A program made the translations under genes and the position numbers. A stretch of DNA of 64,000 nt from Metellina segmentata (lineage: Eukaryota; Arthropoda; Arachnida; Araneae; Tetragnathidae), in assembly GCA_947359465.1 (NCBI GenBank), contig OX375876.1, positions 65,044,998 to 65,108,997 on the forward strand, given 5' to 3'. The notes below the pieces were generated by a model. The model was not told where the DNA came from. It was given only the letters and a program-made list of their open reading frames with translations, and did no database searches. Below, in pieces: positions 49,263-60,684 of the stretch. Every line of letters starts with the position of its first letter. Position 1 is the stretch's first letter.

Positions 49263-49439
49263 TATAGTTTTAAAGGATATATAGTATTATCAAAATGCGT
49301 ATAGTTTCTAATTTTTGACCCCAGAAATATATTGGCTAGTCTAAAATCTATTAGAAGAACAGCACAACATATTCATATTTTTTTTGTCAGTTAATGAGTT
49401 TCTGCTTTGTGCCGGCTACATGCTTTTGTCTTTTTTCCC

Positions 49440-49530
49440 TTACCCCTTCCTATTTGGCTTTGTTTGGAGCCACTTGGCCAAATAGGTTCTTTGCGTCATA
49501 AAACCCAAAGACCAACCACTAAATCCTACA
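49440..49530 (-). repeat. dispersed 'TTTATGGCGCAAG' repeat copy
   Basis: Minus strand reads TAGTGGTTGGTCTTTGGGTT, TTATGACGCAAAGAACC and ATTTGGCCAAGTGGCTCC, matching the core at 10262-10320. Confidence 0.55.
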
Positions 49531-49601
49531 GAGTAAAATCATCACTCTAATGCGATCATACAAAATTACGGAGATATGAGAATACAAATTTTGAGATGTA
49601 C

Positions 49602-49736
49602 CTTCGCAATTGTTGCATGTCCTAAAATATCATCCGGGCTCGTTGGTTCTTCTATCCACAACAGATCAAATTCCACTAGTTGCTTCATCCAAGAAATAGC
49701 TTCTTGTACGTCCCATTTCTGATTCGCATCGACCAT
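49602..49736 (-). CDS. ENOSF1: ENOSF1-like exon with two metal ligands
   Basis: A 135-nt exon of exactly 45 codons, phase 0 at both ends, from [10 protein letters not shown] to ILGHATIAK. The acceptor is TTTCAG|ATG and the donor AAG|GTACAT. The Asp of VDANQKW and the first Glu of [10 protein letters not shown] are two of the three magnesium ligands of the enolase superfamily. Similarity to human ENOSF1 is very high across the whole exon. It is separated from the next coding exon by an intron of 31,947 bp that is full of mobile elements. Confidence 0.95.
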
Positions 49737-51329
49737 CTGAAATGTAATGCAAATCTACAACTATGTTTGCAATTTTTATGACACAGGGAGAAATTCTCCT
49801 GTTTCGCATATTTTGTATTATATCCTCAATTTCATGTCTAAATAAAACGCACTAAGTGAAAAAACACATTTTTTAATAACAAGAAAAGGTGAAAAATTCT
49901 ACTTTTCTGGCTAAACTCACAAAGGATGTTTCTCAAAAAGAAATATAAGCTTCAGACAAAGAAAAAATTACTTTATATACTTCGCCAGTGTTCTTTAAGG
50001 TTTAGAACATAAAGGAGAATATATGATTCCAATGTGCATGTGAATTGGAATGCGAATATATTTGGAAATTGAATTGGGTACTTACTCCTATTATCTCAGC
50101 GGTATGGAGAGGCAAGATTTAGTAATACTGGACACAAAGAAGAATACCAGAGGACAAATTTAATACTGATTTAATTTGTTCCAAGACTCTTTACAACTCA
50201 TAACTTTAGCGATTTAAAGTTTTGGTTGTAGCGGAGACACACACCGCGTGTCCAGGTCCAACCCTGTTGAGAATGTCCATGCTCAAAATCCTCCCCGTAG
50301 CGTTCCTTCTGCTTTCACCCCACCGAAGGGGTCCAAAAGTTTCGGTTCTTTTTAGAAGATAGTTCTTTTTGTTGCTTCTTCGGTTGTTTGTTTTTTCCTG
50401 CCGCGTGACGTTACTCAAAAACAAATACAAAGATCAGGACATTCTGGTCTAGAAAATACACGCACCACAAAAAGACTATCTTGAACATTTGGACTTAGTG
50501 TGCCTCCCTTAAGCTAAAGATATTTTTATGAAATACCTGAATTTTGTTACCAGTGTTAAATTTTTTATATGAAAAAGACAATATATGTTTACCAAATTTA
50601 CAAAACTAAACATTCCAATTCATAATGCTACCAGCATATTTACCCGGCGTTGCTCTGGTTGTCCAAACTAAACCTAACTTGAAATTATGCAGTTGTGTAT
50701 TCTAATTTGAACAAAAATCATCATCACAAATTTTCGTCTCATAGAAATCACTAAATTGAGACCAAAGAAGATGAGATTTAGAAGTAAACTTCAGAACACT
50801 TCAAAATTATGGTGAAAGAACCGCAATCAAAAAATCGACTAGATTCTAAATATTTTCCGCCATACAATCACTGAAAACAAATATCTCCTGCGTGATTTGA
50901 AATATATCATCTATACCAACAGTTTATTTATGAGCAGTAAAATCGGAAAGGAAAGCGATATCAGAAAATCTAAAAATAAGGAAATGAATTTTTTTCAGGT
51001 TTTGTGCCTACACTCTATTTGGAATATCTTAGAGATGAGGACTAAAATATAGTATCCAAGGAGGTTATTTATTTTATCAGTAGCTCCAAGAAAATGAAAT
51101 CTGAAATGGAGATACGAAATATTTTTTCATCGCGTACAGTAATTCAAAACGCGTAATAAAGTCCTTGGAAAATAAACGAGAAAAGTTTTGATGCAAAGTA
51201 GTTTTGTAAAGTTTCATACATCAATGGAATATATGAATGTATGTTACGGAAAGTCTGAGAGATCTGATATTTTCTCCTTTTCATTAGCATTGTAATTTTT
51301 ATTTATTGTAAATTTTGTCGCACTACTTG

Positions 51330-51760
51330 CGCAGTGACCCTATTGTCATATTTTAATTTGTGTATTGTATTAGTATTGTAATAATTTGTGTATTGGATTA
51401 GTATGGTATTAAATTGTTTATTGGGTTAGTATTGTATTAATTTGTGTATTGGATTAGTATTGTATTAAATGGTTTATTGGGGGTTAGTATTGTATTAATT
51501 TGTGTTTTGGATTATTATTGTACTAATTTGTGCATTCTATTAGTATTATTGTATTAATTTGTGTATTGTATTAGTATTGTATAGTATTGTATTAATTTGT
51601 GTATTGAATTAGTATTGCGTTAATTTGCATATTGAATTAGTATTGCGTTAATTTGCATATTTTATGAGTATTATATTAAATTGTGTATGGTATTAGTATT
51701 ATATTAAATTGTGTATGGTATTAGTATTGTATTAATTTGTGTATTGGATTAAAACATTGA
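51330..51760. repeat. minisatellite, 'TTTGTGTATTGxATTAGTAT' unit
   Basis: About fifteen imperfect copies of TAATTTGTGTATTGGATTAG followed by TATTGTAT, period about 26-28 bp. Confidence 0.85.
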
Positions 51761-52726
51761 TTACAAATAGGTGTTTGTTATTTTGCATTACATTGGCATC
51801 ACAAAAGGTACGAAATTGCCCAATCATAGTTACGAGAAAAAATTACTCTAAATTCTGATTTAGCCATCAGTTTGGAGCGTATGACTGACTTGTTGATTGA
51901 AGAGTTCAAATGAGCTAGTTTATTGTTTGTTTAATTTGTTATAAAAGGGTTTACCAGTTCAAAAGAAAATAGTTTTTTAAAATATTCAGTTCAAACTAAT
52001 GCCAAATGTTTGTATACTTGAATAAATCTCATCGAGAGCAATAAAATTACGCATACATAGTCATATTGAGCTCACGATCACCGAGATAGACTGATTCAAA
52101 CTCGGTGGCACATGCAGAGATATTGTAACATTCACACACACACACTTAGAGAGAGCGGAACGTCGCACGCACGAATGAAGTTTAAGAATATGCTAACATT
52201 AATTCTCGGCACGTATTTTTAACGATTCTACAATATTCTGCCATTTTGCTTATTTTCCGATTCTACAGCAGTTATAACGATTTCAATTCGGACCTATTTT
52301 TGTCAGGGGGGGGGGCTATCAGCTGTAAGCATATCTATACTATTAGTGGTAGTCTATACTATTCGAGACATACTCTTATGTGAAACAAATTTAGTTTAGA
52401 AAAAATAACACGCCTTAGGAAAGATAGTATTATGGGTAAAGTTTAAGTATGAATTTTGGGTGTTTAGGGCTACGAATTACGACTTTGACGAAATGAAAAA
52501 TATCAAATAGTAGGTTCAAAGGATAAAAACATCCTAAATACTAGATGTAACTAGTCACAACTCAATTTTTCCCAAAGCATCACACCTTTGAGAGTATTTT
52601 TGTAGAAACGTCAATTTTGCAGATTGGTACCTTTGGTGAGGTGGTTACGATATGGTTTATGTAATATGATCGCTAATGTGTTGGCAAAATATATAGTTAA
52701 ACTTTTGCTTTTTAATTCCCTCTGAA

Positions 52727-53030
52727 AAGTTCACACGCATAAATCCACCATGTAGCCTAGTCTTCCCTGCATGATTTTAATCAATTCTGACCTTCTTGAC
52801 CAATAGACTCTTTCAAAAGATTCTATTCCAAGGAAAGGAGCAATATGATCTTTCAAGATGAATCTTGTCTAATAAAATGACAAATAAAATCTTTCCAAAA
52901 AATTTTATTCCAATTACAGAAGAAGTAAAATTTTTTTACAAAGGATTCTATCCTAAAGAAAAGATTCATAAAATATTCCTAGAGTTTGAAAAAGTCCATG
53001 GAATTTTTCACCCGAAAGATGGAGTTATTT
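52727..53030 (+). repeat. dispersed repeat, second copy of the 12015-12570 family
   Basis: Contains TTCACACGCATAAATCC, CTTCCCTGCATGATTTTAAT, then GACCAATAGACTCTTTC, GGAGCAATATGATCTTTC and similar repeats, in the same order as at 12015. Confidence 0.5.
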
Positions 53031-53270
53031 AGTCATTAAGTGTGTTAGGGGTACAAGAATCTTGCGACGTTCAAAGAATTAAATTACATGAGAAGCTTAA
53101 CTAGTAAATATGGCATATAAAATTGGGCGACTAAGAGCACATTAAAGTGCACTTTAATTAATACAATACGTAAAACTAATAAATATGCTAAGTACGGTTA
53201 TGATAGAACCTTTTGTTAGCTACTTTAACTACTAATTTAGGTCGAAAGAAAAGAGAAATAATTCACTTAC

Positions 53271-53358
53271 TAACAAATTGTCTTTTCCTATTTCTTTCCT
53301 AATTATAGACAGTCGCCTTTTGTCATCATTTATACTTTGTCCAACTTTAGCCTTGAAC
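53271..53358 (-). CDS. ENOSF1: ENOSF1-like exon with the KxK motif
   Basis: An 88-nt exon. After the shared Ala codon it reads FKAKVGQSINDDKRRLSIIR and ends KDNLL in phase 0. The acceptor is TTCATAG|G and the donor GTAAGT. It carries the Lys-x-Lys motif (K-A-K) at the end of the second barrel strand; in this enolase subgroup the second Lys is an acid/base catalyst. Human ENOSF1 has FKVKVG here. The open reading frame continues past the donor as intron read-through (VSELFLFSFDLN), which is not part of the protein. Confidence 0.9.
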
Positions 53359-53407
53359 CTATGAATTAATAATATTTTGTAATAATAATTACAATATTCA
53401 ATAAGTA

Positions 53408-54037
53408 CTAGGGGGCCCGCCCCCTGCTCGCTAAAGCTCGCCAACCCCCGGACGATTGCTTTGCAATCCTCATTGGTTCGCTGAGCGAACCTATGCTCGC
53501 TTCGCTCGCATCAATGAAGACATGTGTCCTAGCAGAAAGGATTGTTTTCAAAATATGATACTCCAAAAAAATATTTTTCAAATCTAAATTTGCTGTATTG
53601 CAGAAAATTTAAACAGTACCTTGGAATCAGAATTCAAATGAAAACTTTGAGCAAATTTTGAGTCGAAATGTGAGCGCTGCTTTGGAAATTGAATACCCAG
53701 TATGTTGTTTGTGTACATTTCCAGCACTCTCGAGTAACCCACACTTTTTCATTGAGTTTGTTGTGGAAAGTTATAGTGCAAGCGTCTTGTTGAACTATAA
53801 TTGTTGGCCCTGAAAAGGATCGTTTTTTAAATGGCGCTGAAATGATCCTCCGCTTTCTTTGATTTCTAATTCTAAACTGAAACAGCTCGACTAAAAGTCT
53901 TTTTTTTTTCAATAAAATTTCATCCGATAACGCTATAAATTCAATTCGTGGTAAACAAACAATCGTACAATGTTGCCAAAACGCGATAACAAATAACGTC
54001 TTTTTTGCGTGCCACGTAAGAGAATTATATATATAGA
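53408..54037 (-). mobile_element. non-autonomous Helitron, copy 2
   Basis: 630 bp, same family and orientation as 14289-14937: 5' TCTATATATATAATTCTC preceded by A, 3' hairpin GGGGGCGGGCCCCC then CTAG followed by T. Shared blocks include TTACGTGGCACGCAAAAAAG and GGACACATGTCTTCATTG. Confidence 0.85.
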
Positions 54038-54862
54038 TTACTACAAAACTGTAACATGCAAACTTAGAACATGTGATACTTACCCTAGACATTAAAATAT
54101 GGTTTAAAATAAAGATTAAGACATTTAAAAACTTGAAGCACAAAATGTTAGTAGTAAATGTTCATGCATTCGCAGATCATCTATTCGTTTTAATTGTTTT
54201 AAAAATATCTAATTCACCAGTTAACTGTTATGTTTTTTTTAATACTCCACTTATTGCTGTTATAGTATTTCATATGCCACAGGGGAAAAAATACGAAATT
54301 TAGCACAAAAAAAGCTTTACCATATTGGTTCTCATTATAGGAATTGAGATTAGTTTTACTCTTTCAAAAATTATTGTTGTGTACTCCTTATTTTTCTATG
54401 AATGTCTTCGTTTGAGTTATTTTCCTCTGAGCAAGCACGCATCACATTAGTCGTGAATCATTTTAATACAGTATACTTGTGTCCTTAATATCTAAAATCC
54501 CCTTCAAATCTTGATGGAGTTTTCAACCTTTATTGTCAAACAAATTCGAAATTCAATAAATACTTTTGGTTTCAAATGTTGAATACCAAACATTTAAAAA
54601 CAGTCTAACTTGCAGAGCGATTATTATTTGCATCTTTATATCGCAAAAGCAAAAATAATTACTTGCTTGGTGAGATTATTATCGTCTCATGGATCCCATT
54701 AGTATCACAAAATGTAAATTAGGAAAGTTAATTAACTACTTTTACCGTAATACCTCAGGAGACATCGCTTACAGCCCTTGGATGAGGTTCAAGATTTACA
54801 TTCATTACCGAATTTCATTGCAAAGTTGAGCAATGCCCTTTCACAAAGCATGTTATGGTAGA

Positions 54863-55045
54863 TAGGTAGGCAATTGAATTAACGTCGCACTGGAGCCACT
54901 CAAAGGGATAGTAGAGACGGTCCGGGATCTATCCCGAAGGGAAAGATTTTAGGACATCACTTCGTAATTTTGAACCACGGTTAAATGAAGAGGTCAACAC
55001 TTGAGCTGACACCCTACTCTCCAAACTTCTGCACCACAGTAACGT
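54863..55045 (-). mobile_element. SINE, 5'-truncated copy
   Basis: TAGGTAGGCAATTGAATTAA, CGTCGCACTGGAGCCACTC, GGTCCGGGATCTATCCCG and TGAGCTGACACCCTACTCTC match the SINE body; the tRNA head is missing. Confidence 0.7.
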
Positions 55046-55084
55046 GTCAAATTACGTTATGATCCATCTCTACTCAGTTACGTA

Positions 55085-55170
55085 TTTACTATATACGCTT
55101 TGTTGAAACCACCGGAGTGTTGGCCATCCCCTTGCGCCATAAAACCGAACCACACCAATCAGACAAAGGG
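55085..55170 (-). repeat. dispersed 'TTTATGGCGCAAG' repeat copy
   Basis: Minus strand reads TTGGTGTGGTTCGGTTTTAT then GGCGCAAGGGGATGGCCAAC. Confidence 0.5.
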
Positions 55171-56664
55171 AAAACGTAATTTCCATCCACGTAATCGTTT
55201 CTAGTGGAGTATTGTGATGAATTAATCCAGATTATGTAGTAAATTTATTTACATACAATTGTTTACAATTAATTCGTGATTGAATATTGGAAGGGCGCAT
55301 AGCTAATAAGGTAAATTTCAAAGGTTGCACAAGAGACGACTGCTCTGTTTTTCGGTAGAACAGAGAGGTACGTTTTGTCGACCAAAGTTGATGATATTAG
55401 CAGGCAAGAGAAAACTTCCAGGACACCTGTTTTGTCTCAATCAATTCAGAGAGACGTTACAGTATAAAGAAGAATATTGACACAAAGTAGGCTTGGGAAG
55501 AATTGTCTTAAATACTGACAGAGAATAGGGGCGTGAAAACTCAAAATGAGTGAACGTGCCAAGTAAACTATAGAAGGATTATCATAGGTTGCTATTTAAA
55601 TTATCTTTATGCATTGCACAGTACAAAATTAAACGAAACATTAAGATGTCACAACAGTCAAGAGACGGTAGAGAATATCACGAAAACTAACAGAAATGTA
55701 TAGAAGAGCTCTAAAGATGTGATACGTCCTTCTCTTTCTTCACGTACAGCTAACATTATCAAGATTTTTTAAGAATCCACAGGAGTTAGTATTTGCAGTA
55801 GTACGGTTCGTATGGTGTTGAATTCCATGATTAAGCAGCTGTATTCAAGCCACTGATGACTTCTGTATAACTGTACATCCTCTAGTCTTTTTTATAGCGG
55901 CAACATGAATGCCAAAACCTTCTTGTAATTTCTATATATTTCTGGTCTACCAATAATGTTCTGAAGACAGTCCATACGTCAATTAACACGATAAAGCATC
56001 ACGGCATGCTTGCTGAAAGGTCCGTTTGGGAGTCATTTCCTCACTCAGATGGGGAAAACATGTTCTGGCCTGCTTTGAGGCCGACCTAAAACCAGTAAAA
56101 TCCCTTTGGGATTAACTTAAAAATCGACTGTGAATCTTACCAAGACATTCCAACTCTCGAAACTAATGACCATTTTGAACGACAAATGCTGCAAAATACC
56201 AGTCGCACGTTATGAAAAACAGATTCAATGTACCCCAAGTATACATAATGTAATTACAGTAAAAGGTATAGCATCCCACTGATTCTTCAATAAAAGCGAT
56301 ATTTTACCGAACAAACGAGTGCTTTGAGACTTTTCCCTATAGCATATAGTAATTATCAAAAGCGTTTTCACAACCTCGAACAGATGTACCTTCAATTTAA
56401 TCAATAACTAAATTGTAAACCAATTAACGTCTAGTATACGTAGCATTTTTAAGAAGAAACACAAACCCATGAAGTGAAGAGGATAGGTATTTTAGACTAG
56501 TTAAAATTCCAATTAATAAATCAGAGATCAAGGGGGCCTCTTAGTACATAGCTACTACATAGTCATCATAGTTTAAAACCCTAGTCTCAAATTTTCAGGT
56601 CTATCTTTTTTTAGATCATATCTCTTTGTCAACAAGTATCATCCAATCCTATAAACAACGCCAG

Positions 56665-56812
56665 TACAATGAGGCAGTTTTATTTTCCAAGTAGTTTTGA
56701 CGAAATATCTCGTTATTAAGATATTGCCGATTTCTTGATGAAGACGAGATTAATTTCAAGTTTGTTTTTGAAAATGACAAGATATCTCTTCGAAACAATC
56801 ACCATTAGGGTA
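56665..56812. mobile_element. piggyBac-like MITE, partial third copy
   Basis: Motifs GACGAAATATCTCGTT (56699) and GACAAGATATCTCTTCGA (about 56777), then AACAATCACCATTAGGGTA, the right-end pattern of the family; no clean TTAA pair. Confidence 0.45.
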
Positions 56813-57867
56813 AAACAGCATGGCAATTTCGTATGAAATAAATAAATTGACTTGTTCGTGTCATTCATCACCTCCCTTTCTGATTTTATAACTCTCTCAA
56901 AATGGTGCGTATAAACATACATTATTCAATACCGAAAACTGTACGTGATTTGGATTTTTAGACTTGGATTTTAGATTGCATGATGTCAGTGTCCTAAAGC
57001 ATTAAAACATCCCATCTCATGGATTTATCGTCATATAGTCTGGTTATAACCATGACTCTTCTTTTATGTCGCTGTTTTAGAGTATGATTTATACATCGTG
57101 AAAAAATAGACAAAAAGAATTGGAAATGAAAAACAAAGCGTATGCGTTGCTTGACAGGCTAAATAGATGAAATTAATCGGTTGTATTTTTAAAAGATAAG
57201 GTATTAAATTTTTGAAAACTTTAATTGAGCACTTCAGATTAAAGATGGTAAGGTAAAATTAAACTCAGGCTGACGTTTAACTGTCGGTTTCAGAAATTTA
57301 TCCAAGACGAATGCAACTGGGTTAGTAAAAACTGAAATAGCTAAAACGGTACTTATTTATTCTTATAAAACTATTTTTATTGATTCTTAATATTGTAGAT
57401 AGAGAATTGACTATGTAATTCAAAAAGAAAGAAATTGATGGAAAGAATACAAATAAAGTATATTCTTTCAAAATTATTTATTCATTTATTTTTAAAGTAT
57501 TTGTAATAAAAATATAAATGCTGCAAAAAAGAAATAAGTTAGGTTATTATAGACTCAGACTCTAATATAGTAGCATAAAAGGACTAAGGGAAATATAATT
57601 TTAACATGGAAGTTTTGCAATATTTACTCATTAAAGAAAGAGCCTAAATTTGGTTATCATACAAAATACCATACACAGTTTAAAAAATACAAAGTACACC
57701 AAATATTTTAGAATTAGAAATTTCATAATAATATAAATAATGATACACACTTAAAAAAATAATCGTTTATGAGATATTGTCATGTTAGTTTACGTGAGGA
57801 ATACGATTACATAAATCAATTAAAATTTATAAAAAATTTTAATATATATCTGCTACCAAATACTTAC

Positions 57868-57902
57868 GCAATGAATCCTTCTTTCAGTTTTTCTTTACAT
57901 AA
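57868..57902 (-). CDS. ENOSF1: ENOSF1-like exon, 35-nt micro-exon
   Basis: A 35-nt exon that reads LCKEKLKEGFIA with the last codon split after GC. It matches the stretch just before the KxK motif in ENOSF1 (human has LCAQALKDGW at this place). The acceptor is TATTTTTAG and the donor is GTAAGTA, both on the minus strand. It starts in phase 0, and its two trailing bases join the G at 53358 to make an Ala codon. It is too short for ORF finding; I accept it because the frame, both splice sites and the alignment to the next exon agree. It is the most upstream exon found in the window. Confidence 0.75.
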
Positions 57903-58504
57903 CTAAAAATAGACAGAAATGAATATTCACAATTGCGCATTATACTTTGAATAATTTCATAGCTTACTTTAAGCAGCGCAAAATATAAGCCTACACAATA
58001 CTTAATTTCAGTTACCTTTTTCAAATTTTGTTCAAATTTGATGTGTTTAACATATTTCCTGACACATTGAAACCACATGAAACAATAACACATGTCTGTA
58101 ATGAAAAGTCTTGTTTGTTTCTTTCTGATTTTGATGTAATTTGAATGCAGAATTGAAAAAACGAAAGCCATATTTCTCCAGCACATTAGGATTTTTCCCA
58201 TTAGGAAAAATATTATTTGAAACTATACACTTCATTTGAGTTCTTCAATGTACAAATATATTTTTATACATAGGTTAAATTACTATAATTAAATTAAATA
58301 AAAATAGTTATGGTGGATAAAAAATATTATAAGGTAGTAAACATTTCCCTAGCACGCATGTAAGAAATGTATCTTTGTCAGACTTGTATTGTCTATATCC
58401 TTCTTCAATTCCCAGACAAAGATTGTAACCAGAAATTATTTCCCTTTCTTAGGGGCTCTGAGCCTTTTTAATATAGGTTAATAGCTCATTATCAAATTTA
58501 TTCA

Positions 58505-58618
58505 GGTAGGTAGCTGAATTTACATCTCATGAAACAACACAACGGGCTATTGGCTACGGTCCATAATCAATCTCGAAGGGAACAATCTAAGGCTATCTAA
58601 ACTTCCACACCACGCCAA
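58505..58618 (-). mobile_element. SINE fragment with internal deletion
   Basis: AGGTAGGTAGCTGAATTTAC, ACACAACGGGCTATTGGC, CAATCTCGAAGGGAAC, then a jump to AACTTCCACACCACGCC; about 100 bp of the body is missing. Confidence 0.65.
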
Positions 58619-60090
58619 AACAATTACTGGGACGGAGTAGTAAATGGTTCAATATGACCTTAGAAGATTTGGGTTTGCATTTGTACCACTTTACTGTACA
58701 CCTATTTATGAATGTAAAACGTGGTTATTAACTAAAATATTATAAAGATATTTTAGAATCAATAACAACTGGAACGGCCGGGAATTCGTAGAGCTGGAAA
58801 ATATGTCTTTATAGTAATCAATTTTGAATCAAAAACAGGTTAAAGTTATTGTAAATCAGAGCAGTTATATCAATCAATTCCCTTTCCCTAAACTTTGATC
58901 TGTAAATTGATGACATTATTACCAATACACATTAATAAATTTCCTTATTCTTCAAAATAATCCTAACTTATTTCCTTTACACAAACTTTCCTCTTTAATG
59001 TAATTTGAGTTTAAAAATTTTCCTGCTTTTGGCATCACACATACACATACTCAACCAAAAGAAATACAATTAGTACATACCTATCAATTCACATGTATTT
59101 CGAAAAATTCAGGTATTTATGGTCGAAGTTTAAGACAGATTCATAGTTAAACGTGTCCATTCTACAAAGACTGTTCAGGTACATTGTAGTATGTAGCTCA
59201 ACATTCCACCACTATATACTAATATGATAAGCTTCATTCTACTAATATGTTAAGCTAGAACAAACATTAATTTTATCGAAAATGGATTAAAATGTCCTGT
59301 TTCACGGATTACTTTTATCATTCAATTCTTTTACATGTTCATAATTCCTAATTTCATTATTACAATTCGTAACAGTGAAACTAAAACCAATCTTAACAGT
59401 AAAGATATTCTCTGCTCTTAGCAAATCAGCCCTCGTGTCTAGGTCATATTTATGAATTCGTCCGTGATATATTTCCGATTGCTCAAATAAATCATCCACG
59501 CCATAACTCTTCAGAAATTACATAAGACTCTTGTAATTTAACTCTTTAGTCTTGTTATCATTGAGACAAGTAGTTTATGTAACCAAATTAACTGCATATG
59601 CATCTTTTATTATGATTATTTAACTCGTACGTTTATTCCCATCTTCTCAAACACTGTTAAAATTGAACCTCAAAGAACACCCTATCAAAGACAGTTAATT
59701 ACAACGTATAAAACTTCCAAACTCGACTAATAATAATGATGGGAGTGAAGATCGTAAAACACGTTCACGATCTACACTCCCACCATCATCATGACCGAAA
59801 TAAAACTCGAGTGGAAAATTCAAGTATAACCGTTCCTCAGTGTTGACTCCACTCAGTTTCTCAAATAAGCCCTTACATGAAACGTGTACAGAAACAGAGA
59901 AGCTCTACTACCCTTCGTTAGTGCGTCCAAAAGCGTAAAAATTAATATGGCTTCTCTTAACTCAAGAATGGATCTCAAATTCAGAAATGAATTCTCGGCT
60001 TTATTTTCGCGTCTTTAAAATAAAAAAGAATGAAAATGTTCCCAACGATGCTGGGCAATGGCAGATGTCTTATTTTCCCTATTTTTAACA

Positions 60091-60401
60091 GGGGCAGCAA
60101 TGGCCTGGTTGGTAGAAGAGCGATTAGGAACTGGAGGGTTGCGAGTTCGAAGCTTGATCTAACCGTAGACCGTCGTGGGGGTTGGTGAACTTTAAATCTG
60201 TCGTGGCCTCAAATGTCCTTAAGTAGGCGTGGTGTTTAAGTTTGGAGAGTGATTGCTAGCTCAGGTGTTGACCTGGTCATCGGACCAAAACTGTGAGGCG
60301 TTATCCACGATCTTCCCCTTCGGGATTGATCCCAGATCGCACACATAACCCGTCGTGTTTCTCCAGCGTGGCGTTAATTCAGCTACATTACCACACCCCT
60401 G
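60091..60401 (+). mobile_element. tRNA-derived SINE (type II head), full length with TSD
   Basis: 311 bp. Head GGGGCAGCAATGGCCTGGTT with A-box-like TGGCCTGGTTGG and B-box-like GGGTTGCGAGTTCGAA, then the shared SINE body (inverted relative to 6551-6885) and a tail ending ACATTACCACACCCCTG. Flanked by ATTTTTAACA at 60081-60090 and 60402-60411. The body is the same as in type I copies; the head is not. Confidence 0.85.
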
Positions 60402-60684
60402 ATTTTTAACATCGCATGTATTCTTGAAAACGGAATTTTAAAGCGTTTGATTGTCCCATGTAACCTGCAACACAGTGCGAGGTATGTCCTATATTCCTCA
60501 CTTATTGAAGGTATGAAACGTACCGTTGACGAATTAAAATTGGTACTGCGAAACTCGAAACATCTAAACATTTTTTTCAATTACGAAGTATAGATTAAAA
60601 CTGAGAGCTACACTCTCTACAAAAACAGTCGAGACACCCAGAAACCACTGCTCGATCGGAATAAAATTTAGCATTTGTGATGTA

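Larger units (their letters stand above)
49737..53270 (-). other. ENOSF1 intron (3534 bp)
   Basis: Mostly AT-rich. Around 50190-50460 there is a GC-richer block (TTTTGGTTGTAGCGGAGACA, CACCGCGTGTCCAGGTCC, CCCACCGAAGGGGTCC) that looks like part of an unknown repeat. It also holds a minisatellite and a dispersed repeat, listed separately. Confidence 0.75.
53359..57867 (-). other. ENOSF1 intron (4509 bp)
   Basis: Between the micro-exon and the KxK exon. It holds a Helitron, a SINE fragment, a copy of the 'TTTATGGCGCAAG' core and a piggyBac-like MITE. 55180-56650 and 56820-57860 show nothing I can support. Confidence 0.75.

Noticed and set aside
51330..51760. CRISPR-like array
   Set aside because: The repeats are contiguous and imperfect with no unique spacers. 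It is a minisatellite in a eukaryotic intron.
53634..54143. 169-codon minus-strand frame
   Set aside because: It starts outside the Helitron and runs through its 5' end. Only the RNQRKRR..IIVQQDACT part is shared with the other Helitron copy, so the whole frame is not a gene.
59302..59499. 65-codon minus-strand frame (MDDLFEQSEIYHGRIHKYD...)
   Set aside because: It has a protein-like composition, but no recognisable family, no convincing splice sites, and it does not fit the missing ENOSF1 part. Left as unsupported.
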